Shown here piece after piece: positions 19,166-30,494 of a DNA stretch of 64,000 nucleotides. Below the pieces are notes generated by a model. That model saw nothing but the letters and a program-made list of their open reading frames with translations, did not search any database and was not told where the DNA came from. The translations under genes were made by a program, and so were the position numbers. Location: assembly GCF_001704415.2 (NCBI RefSeq), contig NC_030822.1, positions 56,041,345-56,105,344 on the forward strand, in the 5' to 3' direction. This DNA comes from Capra hircus. Lineage: Eukaryota > Chordata > Mammalia > Artiodactyla > Bovidae. The first letter of the stretch is position 1. Each line of letters opens with the position of its first letter.

Positions 19166-19332
19166 TGGACATTAGGATGTGATGCTGGGGAAGGAGGTCC
19201 CTACTGGCTGACCCCTTTTCAAAAAAGGGAGAGAAATCTTCTCTCCAGTAAATCTTGTAGGGTCTCTCCTGAGACTTGGGTCAAACCATCCAGCACTGCA
19301 TATATAAGCTCAGTCACAACTGGAAGAATGAA

Positions 19333-19402
19333 AGGCAGAGTTTAACCCCATAGGGTCTCAAAGAGTCAGACATGGCTTAAGTGACTTAGCACTCACGCCA
19401 CC
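19333..19402 (+). mobile_element. Bov-tA 3' tail fragment
   Basis: CCCATAGGGTCTCAAAGAGTCAGACATGGCTTAAGTGACTTAGCAC is the BovA 3' end only. It is a strongly truncated SINE copy. Confidence 0.8.
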
Positions 19403-19737
19403 CTAAGACGGAATCTTTGGCTACTGGTGAGATGTGTAACCCCGGCCTCACAAAGCCCTGGATCTGTCATTCAAATAAGGTTCCAGGGAGCAGGTAGAAG
19501 AGACTCTGGCTCCTCTCGGTGCACCCCCACCCCCAGACCCAGCCTCTCCGTATCTCATTTCCAATGCTCTTTCATCTGGAGGCACCAGTCTAATTGGTGG
19601 TACATGAAGAAAGGAATTCTCTAAGCAGGTGAGCTTGGAAAAGAAGGTGAAAGTCACACAGCATGTTTTACAAAGAAAAGACCTCGGATCTCCACTCCTC
19701 CCAATCCTCCCCAAGGCTGGGATGATCTGAACAAGCA

Positions 19738-19890
19738 GGGGTGTTGGCTGACGGGACTTACATAATCTATAAGACCTTGGATCAGTCTCTTATTTCTCTG
19801 AATCTGGAGGTTTTATTTCGTAATTGATAACGTAGTGGTCACAATGGTGGCCACCTTATGGGGTCAGAGAGATCGTATGAGGTAATACGG
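19738..19890 (+). repeat. MIR SINE, diverged
   Basis: TAAGACCTTGGATCAGTCTCTTATTTCTCTGAATCTGG, then CACCTTATGGGGTCAGAGAGATCGTATGAGG follow MIR core order. Confidence 0.55.
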
Positions 19891-19949
19891 TGTCAAGTCC
19901 TTCCAGAATGGATGGCCTAGAGGGAAGAAAGCATATAGAACTTGCCAGA

Positions 19950-20105
19950 GAGCCTGGATTTATAGCTCTATTGTTCCATCTGACCGTGGCCTTAGTGAAG
20001 TCATTTAATGTCTCTGAGGTGTACTGTTTTTACCTGTGGAATAGAGATAATGATGCCTACCTCCAAGGGTGAAGAATATCAAGTAAGATGATGAAAGCCC
20101 TTGAT
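19950..20105 (+). repeat. MIR SINE
   Basis: GAAGTCATTTAATGTCTCTGAGG, TTTTTACCTGTGGAATAGAGATAATGATGCC and TACCTCCAAGGGTG match MIR. It lies directly before a MIR in the opposite orientation. Confidence 0.7.
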
Positions 20106-20107
20106 GA

Positions 20108-20235
20108 GCTGCATTTCACCATCAGTGACTTCCCTTCTGATGAAGAGACCGAGGGCCAGAGAAGCTCTCTGACCTGCCCAAGGCCCACAGCTAACATGGA
20201 ACCTGACCCACATTAAGAAGTCAGCCAGGCGCTGA
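20108..20235 (-). repeat. MIR SINE fragment
   Basis: CCATCAGTGACTTCCCTTCTGATGAAGAGACCGAGGGCCAGAG, then CTGCCCAAGGCCCACAGCTAACATGG, is reverse-complement MIR. It forms a tail-to-tail pair with the preceding element. Confidence 0.65.
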
Positions 20236-21075
20236 CTCCCAAGAGGTCCCCTGTCCACTCCTGCCTTCCAGGGAGGAGGAGCCCGTCCCCTCTGACAGCC
20301 CAGACTTGCTGCAGAGGCCTGCTGGCAGCCACCCCCAACCAAATGTAGTGGGGGTGGGGGGTGGATTTTACATCGATTTGAATGCTGCTGTTTATATTTG
20401 CCTTCCCTCAGGAGTTAACTACAGTCCTTCCAGCATTGATTAGCTCCATCTGGTTTCCTAATGGAGTCAACACAGGGTCCCTTGGATATCGACAAGAATT
20501 TAACAAATATACCCCTTAGAACACCAAAATCGGCCATGGGACACAGCATCTACACGCACAGGCCACTTCTGCCTGAACCCAGCTGGGAGTACACTGTGAC
20601 TTCCCTTTGGCAGCTGCTGCAGAGGCTGTGAGCTGAACTCTTGTCTCCATGGGACTGTTTATAGTTTTTCTTTTTTAATTTTGAGGCAGGAGTGATTAAT
20701 TTGAGCTTTGTTGAGGCAGAGGACAAAGACATGTTGATCACGGCAAGGCAGAAGAGAGGCTGAGCACCTGTCCATCTCCAGGCCTCCGGGAGCTTCTCTA
20801 AAGGGTCTGGGTCCCCTTGGTCAGCCCCTCCCACCCCCAGCCCAGGGACCTCTCTGAGCAGGAATCTTGCAGCCTGGAACTTGGACTAAGCCCTTCAGCC
20901 ACCCTCCATCTAAACTCAGTCTCCCCGTCCCCTGCTCAAACACCCCACTCTACAGGCCCTTCTCCCCTTCAGCCTGCTCACCCAAGCCTGCAGTCTTCCT
21001 GGGCCCCCACCCTCCCCCAGCAGAGTCCCGGCCTGCCTTTTCAGCTGCTTGCTTCTGGCAGTGCTTCCTGACCTC
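20236..21075. other. unique sequence, no gene seen
   Basis: No repeat family recognised. The part near 20370-20720 is AT-richer with GATTAG and TGATTAAT motifs and might be regulatory. No exon could be defended. Confidence 0.4.
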
Positions 21076-21190
21076 ACCCTCAGTTCAGTTCAGCTCAGTC
21101 GCTCAGTCTTGTCCGACTCTTTGCAACCCCATGGACTGTAGCACATCAGGCTTCCCGGTCCATCACCAACTCCCAGAGCCTACTCAAACT
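21076..21190 (-). mobile_element. BovB 3'-end fragment
   Basis: CAGTTCAGTTCAGCTCAGTCG, then GACTGTAGCACATCAGGCTTCCCGGTCCATCACC and CCAGAGCCTACTCAAAC are the reverse complement of the BovB 3' end. About 115 bp remain. Confidence 0.9.
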
Positions 21191-23919
21191 CTCCCAGAAA
21201 GACTGGAGCAAGGCTGGGGAGGGCTGAAGGCTGGTGAGCTGGGCATGGTGAGGGTGGGCGCTCCACGACTCTCACCTGCCCCACAGGGAAATTTTAGATT
21301 AGGTTCGGGGCCTGTGGTCAGACCTCAGCTTTTTGAAACCAATCTTTTTTTTCATTATGCCTTTGAGTTGCTGGTGTGTGTGTATGTTCCTTCTCAGAAT
21401 AGCAATAAAATAAATTAGGAGGGGAAAAAAAAAAGCCCCAGTAACAGTGGACAGGAAAGAACCTCTGGCTTGACTCACTAATGAGGTGCGGCTCATTTGG
21501 GAGAAAGAATCCCTGCTGTCTTTTGGGGAGCAGCACCTCGCACAGGGTCTCTCCAGGCAAAACCTCCCTTCTGGGGCCTCCTCATCTCATTTGGAGCAGA
21601 GATTCAGAGCCAAGCTTCTGAGCATCCCTGAGGGTGTGCAGGTAGCCACGTCCTCCTTCCAAAACATGGCCCATCCTGGAGGGGGCGGGGAGGGAGGGAT
21701 CTCAGCCTTCTCTGCCTGTCCCCTGTTCCCCGCCTGGGTTCCACCTCCCCAGGTCCTCAAGCACTAACCCACTCCCACGGCTTCCTAAGGAGCCGCACAA
21801 TAGATTTATTGAGGGGAGCTATACGTTTCAGCAAGGCCGACCCTGGGAGGAGGCAGCGAGCTTCTGATCAGGCTCCCTCTGCACTGATTGTATCCAACCC
21901 AAGAAGGTCTTTCATAACCCTCAGGGCTGGCCCGTGCAGGGGCGGGTGTTGAGCGCACCCCTGACCCGCCTTATCTGCCCCCCATCCCGCCCCCACCCCA
22001 GACGGCAGCATCCGGAGGGCAGCGGTCACAGGAACAAGCACTTCTGCCTTGAAGGAGACTCTTCGGACGGCTGCTCCTTTGTTTCCCCCATGCTTTGGCC
22101 TCAGACCAAAGTCGAGTTGAAGGAAGGATGGAGAAGAATAAATAACTATATCTCGCAGGCCTTTTTTTTAAGTTATGACACTATAGGAGACGCCGGGAGG
22201 GGCATGGGGGAAGGGAGAAGGACCTTTTCCCTCTTTTCGAGGGGGTGGGGGTGAGGAAATTGCTACATTTTCTAATAACAAGTAACTAGAAAACAGCTGA
22301 ACCTGAAAACTTCAAACTTCAATCAAAGTCATTCTTACAGAGGAGTAGGTGGTTTGAAAAGGCTAGAAAATAAGAAAGAAAAAAGAACAATTGGTCTGGA
22401 ATTAATCAAGATCTTAATATTAGAAAAGGTGGCAGAACAGACAGGCTGTGCCCAGGTGGCTGGGCGTCAAGAACCCAGAGCCTGGGGACCTTCTCAGCCC
22501 ATCCCCTCCCCTGCAGAAAAGCTCATGCACTAAGGACAAGACCTTGACTGGAGAGAGGTCAGGACAGCCTTAAAAAGACATCCCTCCCAGCACCAGCCAC
22601 TGGCCACCAATCACTCCAGCCTCTCTCCCACCCACGCCTCCTCCTCAGCGACAGGCCAGTGGTGTGTGTCGGGGGGACATCTGTCCCCAAGGGCAGGTAC
22701 CCCTGGGGCAGTGTTTGACTGACAGCTACAACCTACAAAGGGCCTTACATGGTGGGAAGCAGACACTTGGTCTCCCCATGACTGTCAAGCCATTCCCTGG
22801 CTCTCAACTCATTTAAACTGAAAATCCAAGTATATTTATTCCCTCATAGACCTGATACACTCCAGTGCTCCTGCCAACTTGCTTTGCAACTTTGTACACA
22901 GCAGATCAATGTGTGCAATTTAGGAACAGAGAAATGAAGACTTCGGTGAAGATGAGCCGGGTAGGGAGGGGGCAGGCTGGGTGATGGGGTGTGGCACTTG
23001 GCTCCTGCTCACTGCCCCCCATCCCTCCCTCTTAAAACTCTCACTTTCCCCCTCTACCCCCACCCACCCCGTAGCACTGATCTCTGAGCCTTTAAAAGGG
23101 AGAGAAGGTCTTTGAGGCATGACCACAGAAGGACAACTCTTCCACATTACCCAGAACTAGCATCTTTTCATGTGCCTCACATGGAGTACAGGACTGTGGT
23201 CATAAGTTCATAGAAAATGCATGCATTTTTCCTGCCCTTGGGCACCCCATAGAGCTCAGGTCCTCACTCCCCCTCCCAGCCCAAGGAGTTTCCGATTCCT
23301 CAGCAGACATTGAACAACGTGAGGACAGGTGACATTGTGTTGAACAAACACAGGTGCTATTTACCCTCCATCCATTTTTCTGACTATTCTTAGGGGGACT
23401 CAAAAGAAAAAAAAGTTTAACTCAGTTCTGTTGTGAAAGGAGGTTGCGGAATCTGCTGTGTTTAAGAGAGCGAGGCTAGCATGTTTGGGAAGATCCTTCT
23501 CCACGTTTCCAACCTCTCCTATCAAGGAGGCAACTCAAGGGGAGACAGTGAACTCAGCTCTGCCGGCAGGTGTTAAAACCACAGACCTGAAGCTCATTTT
23601 CATAAGGTTGCCAGCAAACTCCCTCAACACCAGAGCAAGGCCTTCTGCCCACTTTCACATGTACCCTCAGGCTGAACATGGCTCCTTTTTCCCACCAATC
23701 TTGCCCTTGATGTTCACTTTCATCTGAATTTACTAGAACAGTGACAACAGGGAGAGGGGCATGGTGAATTTTGCTTTGAGCTCCACACCCCTGCCAGGAA
23801 GGGCATGAATGCCTCATAGGGTTTAGATGAAACAAAAAGGATTCTGCATCTGCTGAGCGTGGGGCTCTGTAATGTGATTTCACGTACATTACCAGAGCCT
23901 TCAACCAGCATCACCTCCC
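21191..23919. other. long unique block, no gene seen
   Basis: About 2.7 kb free of recognised ruminant repeats. GC-rich patches at about 21665-21695 and 21930-22060 include GGGGCGGG-type boxes and several CpGs. An AT-rich patch follows at 22250-22430. Frames of about 60 to 116 codons have no recognisable domain. Confidence 0.45.
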
Positions 23920-24310
23920 CACCCCTGCCCAAATTCCTCAAAACACAGATGCAAACTTCAAGAACCAGCTAGATTGATTTACCCAAGGTCACACAACATG
24001 TGGGGCTTTGCTGGTTGCTCAGTGGTAGAGAATCTACATGCGAATGCAGGACACGCAGGTTGGACCCCTGGGTCGGGAAGATCCCCTGGAGAAGGAAACC
24101 ATCGCTACTCACTCCAGTATTCTTGCATTCCTCTCACGCCTTGGCATTCCCAGGAAGTGCCTGGCGGTCACAGTCCATGAGTTTGCAAGAGCTGGATACC
24201 ACCTAGCGACTAAACAACAACCGTTGCCAGCACACAACATGTGAGTCATAGCAATAGGACTCAAAGCTAACTGTTCTAACCCCAGCACTCATGTTCTTTC
24301 GTTGAAAGCA
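23920..24310 (-). repeat. MIR SINE split by a Bov-tA
   Basis: Left part: CTCAAAACACAGATGCAAAC to TTACCCAAGGTCACACAACATGTG. Right part: AGTCATAGCAATAGGACTCAAAGC to TTCTAACCCCAGCACTCATG. Together they form a reverse-complement MIR. The SINE 24003-24230 sits between them. Confidence 0.8.
24003..24230 (+). mobile_element. Bov-tA SINE with intact duplication
   Basis: Head GGGGCTTTGCTGGTTGCTCAGTGG, box-B-like GGTTGGACCCC, and a diverged BovA half. A perfect 13-bp duplication CACACAACATGTG flanks it (23990-24002 and 24231-24243). It inserted in MIR sequence. Confidence 0.95.
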
Positions 24311-24560
24311 CTGTGATGTGGAGGGAAGATGGGCTTCTGGCCCAGGCAAATGTAGATTCAAATCCTAGGTCTCATCTTGTTCCAGCACTTGCTAATAGCG
24401 TGGCCTTGGACAGTTACCCTTTTGGGGTCTCAGTTTCCTCATCTGTGAAATGGAGGACCTAACACCTATCTCATGGGACGGTTGGGAGGATTACATGAGT
24501 TAGTGCCTGTAAAATTTAGCAAGACAGCAGGCTTGAAGTATGTCTAAATTGATGTTACCT
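24311..24560 (+). repeat. MIR SINE
   Basis: Near complete: GCACTTGCTAATAGCGTGGCC, CAGTTTCCTCATCTGTGAAATGG, CATGGGACGGTTGGGAGGATTACATGAG. It abuts a MIR in the opposite orientation. Confidence 0.85.
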
Positions 24561-24599
24561 CCCTTTTTCTTGACTTTCTTCCATTTTACGAGAGAAAAA

Positions 24600-25960
24600 T
24601 AAATTGAAGATATGTTTTATGGTAGCTTAACATAATTGTGCAACACAATGGTTTTCACAAAATGTACCCTGAAATCAGACAAAAGAACATTTCCACTCAT
24701 CCCACCCTGGGCCCCCCTATCCCTCCCTTCCCAGTTACCATGTCCTTTCAAAGGTAATCATTATCTTAACTTCTAACACTGTAGATCCATTTTACCTGCT
24801 TCTGACTTAAATAAATGGAATCATCTAGTATATTCTCCATTGTGTCTGCTCGCTTTCACTCACCATAGTTATGAGATCCATCCATGATGCTGCATAGGTT
24901 AGAGTTTGTTCTCTCGTTTCTATATAGTTTCCCAGAGTGTGAATATATCCAATTTATTTACCATTTCCATTGTTGATACGTATGCTTTGTTTCCCGTGTT
25001 TTGCTTTTACTGAAATACTGCTCTGAACATTCTCCTGTGCGTCTTTTGATAAACTTACACGTTTTTCTGTTAGTGCTAAGAAATGTATGTTTGGCATCAG
25101 TAGAAACTGCCAAGCTGTTTTCCAAAATAGTTGTTCCAATTCTCACTCCGACTAGCAACGCTGGAGTTCTGATTGGTCCATAGCCTCACCAAATACTTAG
25201 TATTGTCTCTTTTTTCTTTTAAGCACTCTGCTGAAAATGTAGTGATATTTCACAGTGATTTTAATTTTCATACCCCTGAGTATCAAAAGAGTTGAGCACT
25301 GTTTCATATGTTTATTGGTCACTTGGAGATCTTCTTATGAGAAAGCCAGTTCAAATGTTGTGTTCCTTTTTTCTACTGAATTATCTGCCTTTTTCCTATT
25401 GATTTATAGGGATCCTTACATATTCTGAATATGAGTCCTTTGGGAGATATGTATTTTGCAAATATCTTCTCCAACTCTGTAGCTTGCCTTTCTGCTTTCT
25501 TAGCTGTGTGGTTTGATGTTATTAATTTTAATGTAGTTTAATACATCAGATTTTTTTTCCCCTTATGGTTAGGCATTTTGTGCCCTGTTGAAGAAATCTT
25601 TATTTAGCCTGGATCCAGAAGATATTCTTCCTTTTTTTTTTTCCTAAAAGCTTTCATTTTAGAATTATAGTTTAATTTAGAATTAAATTTTCATTTAGGA
25701 TTATAATTTATCTGTCTGGTGTGAGGTAGGGATTTAATTTTTTTTTTTCAAATAAAGATATCCAGTTAACTTAGCGTCACTTATTGAAAAAGGTCATCCT
25801 TGCCCCCATGACGTGACAGTCACCTTTATCATAAATGAGGTGACTGAATATGTGTGGGGGTCTGATTCTAAACTATGCCACGTTTAAACAGTCTAGTTCT
25901 CTATCATTTCACCTGTAGAACACTATCTTTATTATTACAGTTTTAGGTAAGTCTTCAAGA
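24600..25960 (-). mobile_element. ancient L1, 3' half
   Basis: Antisense L1 recognised at CAATTTATTTACCATTTCCATTGTTGATACG, GAAACTGCCAAGCTGTTTTCCAAAATAG, TTTATTGGTCACTTGGAG and GCAAATATCTTCTCCAACTCTG. It is strongly diverged with no coding frame left. Short T and TAATTTAGAATTA stretches are internal. Confidence 0.75.
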
Positions 25961-26227
25961 TACTTTTAAAGAAACCAGTACCAATATCTTTCTAACCCAG
26001 GAAATCTGTGCCCCCTCCCTTGTCCCAGGTAGATGGTGCTGGTGCTAAGTTATCCTTCCAGTTAGTTGGGTGAAAAGAGGAAAAGGGATAGGAAGAGAGT
26101 AGAAAAATGTGTTACAAAAGTTTCATCTTCAGACTAATGAGATTGGAGCAAGTTGTCATGTGTTATTCATGGTGAGAAGAACCCAAAGATGTATGAAATT
26201 TCACAGAGCGATGAGAAGAGGTTGGGA

Positions 26228-26400
26228 ATAAGAGTGGGAATTCCTGAATTCTAGGCTCAATCATGTCATTCACAAGTTGTGTGACCTTGAACAGCCTGGT
26301 TGCTCTGTCTGGATCCCTTTTCCTTCTGTAAAAGAAGGGGATGGAACTACATGTCTTCCTTTGTCCCTTCTATCTCCGAGAGTCTCCAAGAGAAAGAGAA
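26228..26400 (+). repeat. MIR SINE, diverged
   Basis: TTCACAAGTTGTGTGACCTTGAACAGCC, then TTTTCCTTCTGTAAAAGAAGGGGATGG follow MIR. The tail is lost. Confidence 0.65.
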
Positions 26401-26511
26401 ATTGGTATAGGAAAGGCCTTTCCAGTCTATAAAGGTGTTTTCTATTACAGCAATAGAACTTTCTATCCTTATTTATCCCCATGCAATATCTATTCAAAGA
26501 TATGAACTCTG

Positions 26512-26830
26512 GACTTCCCAGGTTGCACTCAGTTCAGTTCAGTTCAGTCGCTCAGTCGTGTCTGACTCTTTGCGACCCCATGAATCGCAGCACGCCAGGC
26601 CTCCCTGTCCATCACCGAATCCCGGAGTTCATTCAAAGAATTCGCCTGCCAAGCAGGGGACCCAGGTTCAATCCCAGGGTCGGGAAGATCCTCTGGAGGA
26701 GGACATGACAATCCACTCCAGTATTCTTACCTGGAGAATTCCATGGACAGAGGAGCCTGTCAGGCTACAGTCCATAGAGTTGCAAAGAGTCGGACACGAC
26801 TGAAGTGACTTAGCACAAATGCACACATAT
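26512..26830 (+). mobile_element. Bov-tA SINE split by a BovB fragment
   Basis: The SINE head GGACTTCCCAGGTTGCACTC (26513-26530) is separated from GAATTCGCCTGCCAAGCAGG and the rest by about 105 bp of antisense BovB 3' end. The remainder keeps the box-B-like segment and the BovA tail CGACTGAAGTGACTTAGCAC. Confidence 0.85.
26529..26638 (-). mobile_element. BovB 3'-end fragment nested in a SINE
   Basis: TCAGTTCAGTTCAGTTCAGTCG followed by CCAGGCCTCCCTGTCCATCACC and CGGAGTTCATTCAAA is reverse-complement BovB 3' end. No duplication of SINE sequence is evident; a few SINE bases appear missing at the junction. Confidence 0.85.
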
Positions 26831-26914
26831 GAACTGTGCTAGGCTGGATGTCTCCTCTGTATTCATCATGGTCTTGTTCATGTCTTCCTCTGAGCTGGGA
26901 TTTGGTCTCAAAAG

Positions 26915-27080
26915 GGACAGGTGTGGTTTTGGTGTGAGACAGACATGGGTTCAAATCCTGATTGTGCAACTTACTGCTGTTTGACTTTGGAATAATCACT
27001 CCTCAACTTCCAGCCTCGGTTCCTTTGTATGTAAAATGGAGGCTAAGAACATTTCCCTCCTCATGCGCTTTTGCTGCCCT
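26915..27080 (+). repeat. MIR SINE
   Basis: CAGACATGGGTTCAAATCCTGATTGTGCAACTTACTGCTG, CTTTGGAATAATCACTCC and CCTTTGTATGTAAAATGGAGGC follow MIR. Confidence 0.75.
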
Positions 27081-29175
27081 AGAGTATTTCTACAAGGACA
27101 AGCACTTTTTACAAACTTCATAGTGTGGAAGTTCTAAACTCACTGTTAGATGTCTCATCACCTCTGACCTGTCCAGTTACTTAATTACTTCCCATCCCCA
27201 CCTGCCACAGTCCAGCCAATAAAGGTATCAACCAATTAATCATTTACCTGGAGCCAATCCAAGGTAACACACACCTGCTCAGAGATTACCTGGGGTTTAT
27301 TTTCAGTCTGAGTTCCCAAATGCTTCAATCCTGGGGAATGTGGTTGGGAGGGTTTTTGAGGTCAGAGGAGGAGGGCAGCAGGAAGAGTTCACATGGGATC
27401 AGAAGAAGTGACTATGTCCGTGGAGTATTTAGTCCAGGCCTGAATGCAGGGCAAACACCATGTAGTGATATCTGCTGGTATTTCTATTGTTATTACACCT
27501 GTTCAGTTAAAGGACAGCACAGGTGTTCTTGGTAAAAGACACCTATGATTCTGCCCCTTAGGTGGGACACAGTTAAGGTGACATTACCTCTTCCCATGAT
27601 GAGAATAACTACAGGATTCCACCCTCCCAGCGGAATTCAGCTTTTGGTTGAAACAAAACCACTGCAGGTTATTTCTTTGGCAGGAAGTGGAGAGAGGGTG
27701 AGAACAGATGGGTAAGTCAAGAAGCTGTCTTTGTCCTCCACCCAGTGGCTCCCAGGGAATGTTTGCCTTCCCTTTAGGAAACAGGAGTCTCCTGTAACCA
27801 GACTCTGAACTGTCATAAGCCCCTGTGGCCAGAGAGCAGGTCTTAGCTTCCACTGGTCAAAAGAGGACCACTTTATCTTCCCCACTGCAACTCTGTGCCC
27901 TGCAGAGGCTACTGCCTGCTGCTTTGTGATGGCTCTGTACTAGAATCGCCCCCACACTTCATCAGATGTCACAGAGAGGTCTTGCCTTCTCCTGTGTCTC
28001 TCCTTCTGTGTGGCTGGAGGGGCGCAGGCCGGGCACACAGGCCCTCAGCAGGATATAAGAGCAGATCTGTGCATTGCATGCGGTTCCCAGCATATTTGTT
28101 TGATCCGTGTCCAGGTTCGCTTAGACATCTGCTTCTAAGCTGACAGCTGAACATAAAAGCCGTCCCAAGTGGCTGTTTTCAGGTCTTCAGTGCTGGTGAG
28201 CCACAGTTGGGAAAGCTTTTCCTTCCCTGTGCCCCTAAGTGAATTATCACATGTTATCAAGTCAGAGCTTCAGGGTGGCCCGGCTCTGCCGCTCCTCCTC
28301 TGATGATCCATCAGCCACCGAGTGGGTGATTAAGATATCCTCTGCCCAGGAGTGTACATCAATCTGCTGCTCAGCTGTCCTTTCCAAGGGGCATGGCAGA
28401 GGGTGCCAGGCATTTCTGCTCCCTGAATATTTGTGCCGCACACTCTGTACCTTGGATCCACCAAGGGATCCTGAGTCTGACCACCAATCCCACCTCCAGC
28501 CCGTACTCACTTCCTCCCAGCCATTGCCCATGTATCAGAGCCATTCAAGGGCCTACTTCCGATGCCAGCCTTCCCAGAGCACTGGATGCCTGGTCCATCC
28601 CACAACGCCCAGAGACAGGCACTCTAGCCCCTCCTTGCCCCTCTGTAACCAGGTCATCCCTGCTGCCCTCAGCCTCAGGCCTCATAGAGGATTAGATTGC
28701 ACATGAATAAGCAATATTCACTTGGCTCTGAAAGCCTCGAGTAAATCCCTTGAGCTGCTGTACAGGAGCAGGGCAATATTTCCCATCTCCTCCCCCTCCA
28801 TGGCCTCCTCAGGCTCCTATTCCATTTGAAAGCTACCCCCCCTGCCCGCAACTCTTTTTTTTTTTTTTTCTGGTATGTACTTGCAGGTGGGTAACTATAT
28901 TAGAGCACCACCATCAAAACACACCATTTAGAGCAGAAAAACAGATCCCTGGGAGCAGTCATTCAATTAACAATGAGGAGGGGTGCGGGAGGAGACACCC
29001 TCCATCTGGATTCTCACTCGGCCGGCCAGGAGGAGGAAGGCAGTCAGCCCTTCACTGGTCCCCAGCCCCATTTGTGGAAGGAAAAATCTCCCAGAGGCTT
29101 CACGGGAACCACTCACTTTGTGAAGAGCCAGTCCTTCAGAAAGAGTTAGAGAGTCAAGGCACCCCTGTGATAGGA
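27081..29175. other. unique block, no gene seen
   Basis: About 2 kb without recognised ruminant repeats apart from a T run near 28853-28870. Between 27190 and 27560 CACCTG/CAGGTG motifs cluster. A 155-codon plus frame (28239-28706) overlaps other frames on both strands and has no recognisable domain. Confidence 0.45.
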
Positions 29176-29398
29176 TGTCTTAGTCAGCTCAGGCTGCTAG
29201 AACAAAATCCCATAGTCTGGGTGCCTTAAACAACAGACATTAATTTCTCACAGTTCTGGAGGCTGGAAAGTCCAAGAGCAAGGTGTGGGCAGTTTGGGTT
29301 TCTGCTGAAGGCCCTCTTCCTAGCTTGCAGACAGCTAGCTATCTTCTTGCTGGGTGCTGTCATGATCCTTCTTTGCTTCTTGTGCATGAAAAGAGTAG
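29176..29398 (-). mobile_element. MLT1-type MaLR LTR fragment
   Basis: TGTCTTAGTCAGCTCAGGCTGCTAGAACAAAATCCCATAG, then TTCTCACAGTTCTGGAGGCTGG, is the reverse complement of an MLT1 LTR 3' end. It is cut off by L1 on the right. Confidence 0.75.
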
Positions 29399-29399
29399 A

Positions 29400-30137
29400 G
29401 TAATTCCATTTTTTAATTTTTTCTGTTTTTAGGAAACTCCATACTGTTTTCCATAGTGGCTACACCAATTTACAATCCCACCAATAGTGCACAAAGGTTC
29501 TCTTCTGGGAAGACATCCTTGCCAACACTTGTTATGTGTTGTATTTTTTATAATAGCCATTCTGACAGATGTGAATTGGTATCTCAGTGTGGTTTTAATT
29601 TACATTTGCTGATAATTTCTGATGTTAAACGTTTTTTTCAGATGCCTATTGGTCACCTGTATGTCATCTTTGGAAAACTTTCTATTCGGGTCCTCTGACA
29701 ATTTTTTAAACAGATTATTTGTTTTTTCAATGTATGGGTTCTTTGTATATTTTGGATATTAACCCCTTATAAAATGTATTGTTTGCAAATATCTTTTCCC
29801 ATTCAGCAGGCTGTTTTTCATTTTGTTGACAGTTTCCACTACTGTGCAAAAGCCTTTTGGTTTGATATAATCCCATTTGTTTCTTTTGTTTTCCTTGCCT
29901 AAGGAGACAAATTAGGAAAGGAAAAAAAAAAAAAAAAACAGCTAAAATCACTGTCAATGAGCATATTGCTTGTGTTTTCTTCTAGAACTTTTATGTTTTC
30001 AAGTCTTACATTTACGTTTTTATTCCATTTTGAGTTTATTTTTATACATGTTATGAGAAAGCAATCCAGTTTGACTCTTTAGCATATCACTGCCCAGTTT
30101 TCCCAGCACTATTTATTGAAGAGGCTGTCTTTTCATA
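29400..30137 (-). mobile_element. L1 3' half
   Basis: Antisense L1: CATACTGTTTTCCATAGTGGC, TACATTTGCTGATAATTTCTGATG, CTTTGTATATTTTGGATATTAACC and TTTAGCATATCACTGCCCAG. An A run interrupts it near 29922-29938. No intact coding frame. Confidence 0.85.
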
Positions 30138-30194
30138 GTAACTCTTCATACTGTTTCTCAGAGATATCTTTTCCTTTTCTGGCAGCTTTCACTG

Positions 30195-30445
30195 TTGTTC
30201 ACAGCTCCACCATCTCCCCTCCCCACAATGTGATCTTCCTGCCTCTAATCTGTGTCCTCACACCCCATTCTGTCCAGTGCATCCAGTTAATCTTTTTAAA
30301 GCACCATTCCCATTGTATTATCCTGTTTCAAAAACTGATGGCGGTTTCTGTTTCCCATGGACCCATATGGCATCCCAGCCTCATTCTCTGCTTCTCTTAC
30401 AGACGCCCTGCTCCAGCCTGATTTGTCTTCTCTCTGGCCAGGATG
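30195..30445 (+). repeat. L2 LINE fragment
   Basis: AAGCACCATTCCCATTGTATTATCC and TTTCAAAAACTGATGGCGGTTTC, then CCATATGGCATCCCAGCCTC and CTTACAGACGCCCTGCTCCAGCC, follow the L2 3' region. Confidence 0.55.
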
Positions 30446-30494
30446 CTTTAAGTGCATTTGCATCACGAAAAACTTCAATTAGATGCTGGCCCTA

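Noticed and set aside
28239..28706. 155-codon plus-strand frame
   Set aside because: It overlaps other frames on both strands and has no domain; it looks like chance in a GC-moderate stretch.
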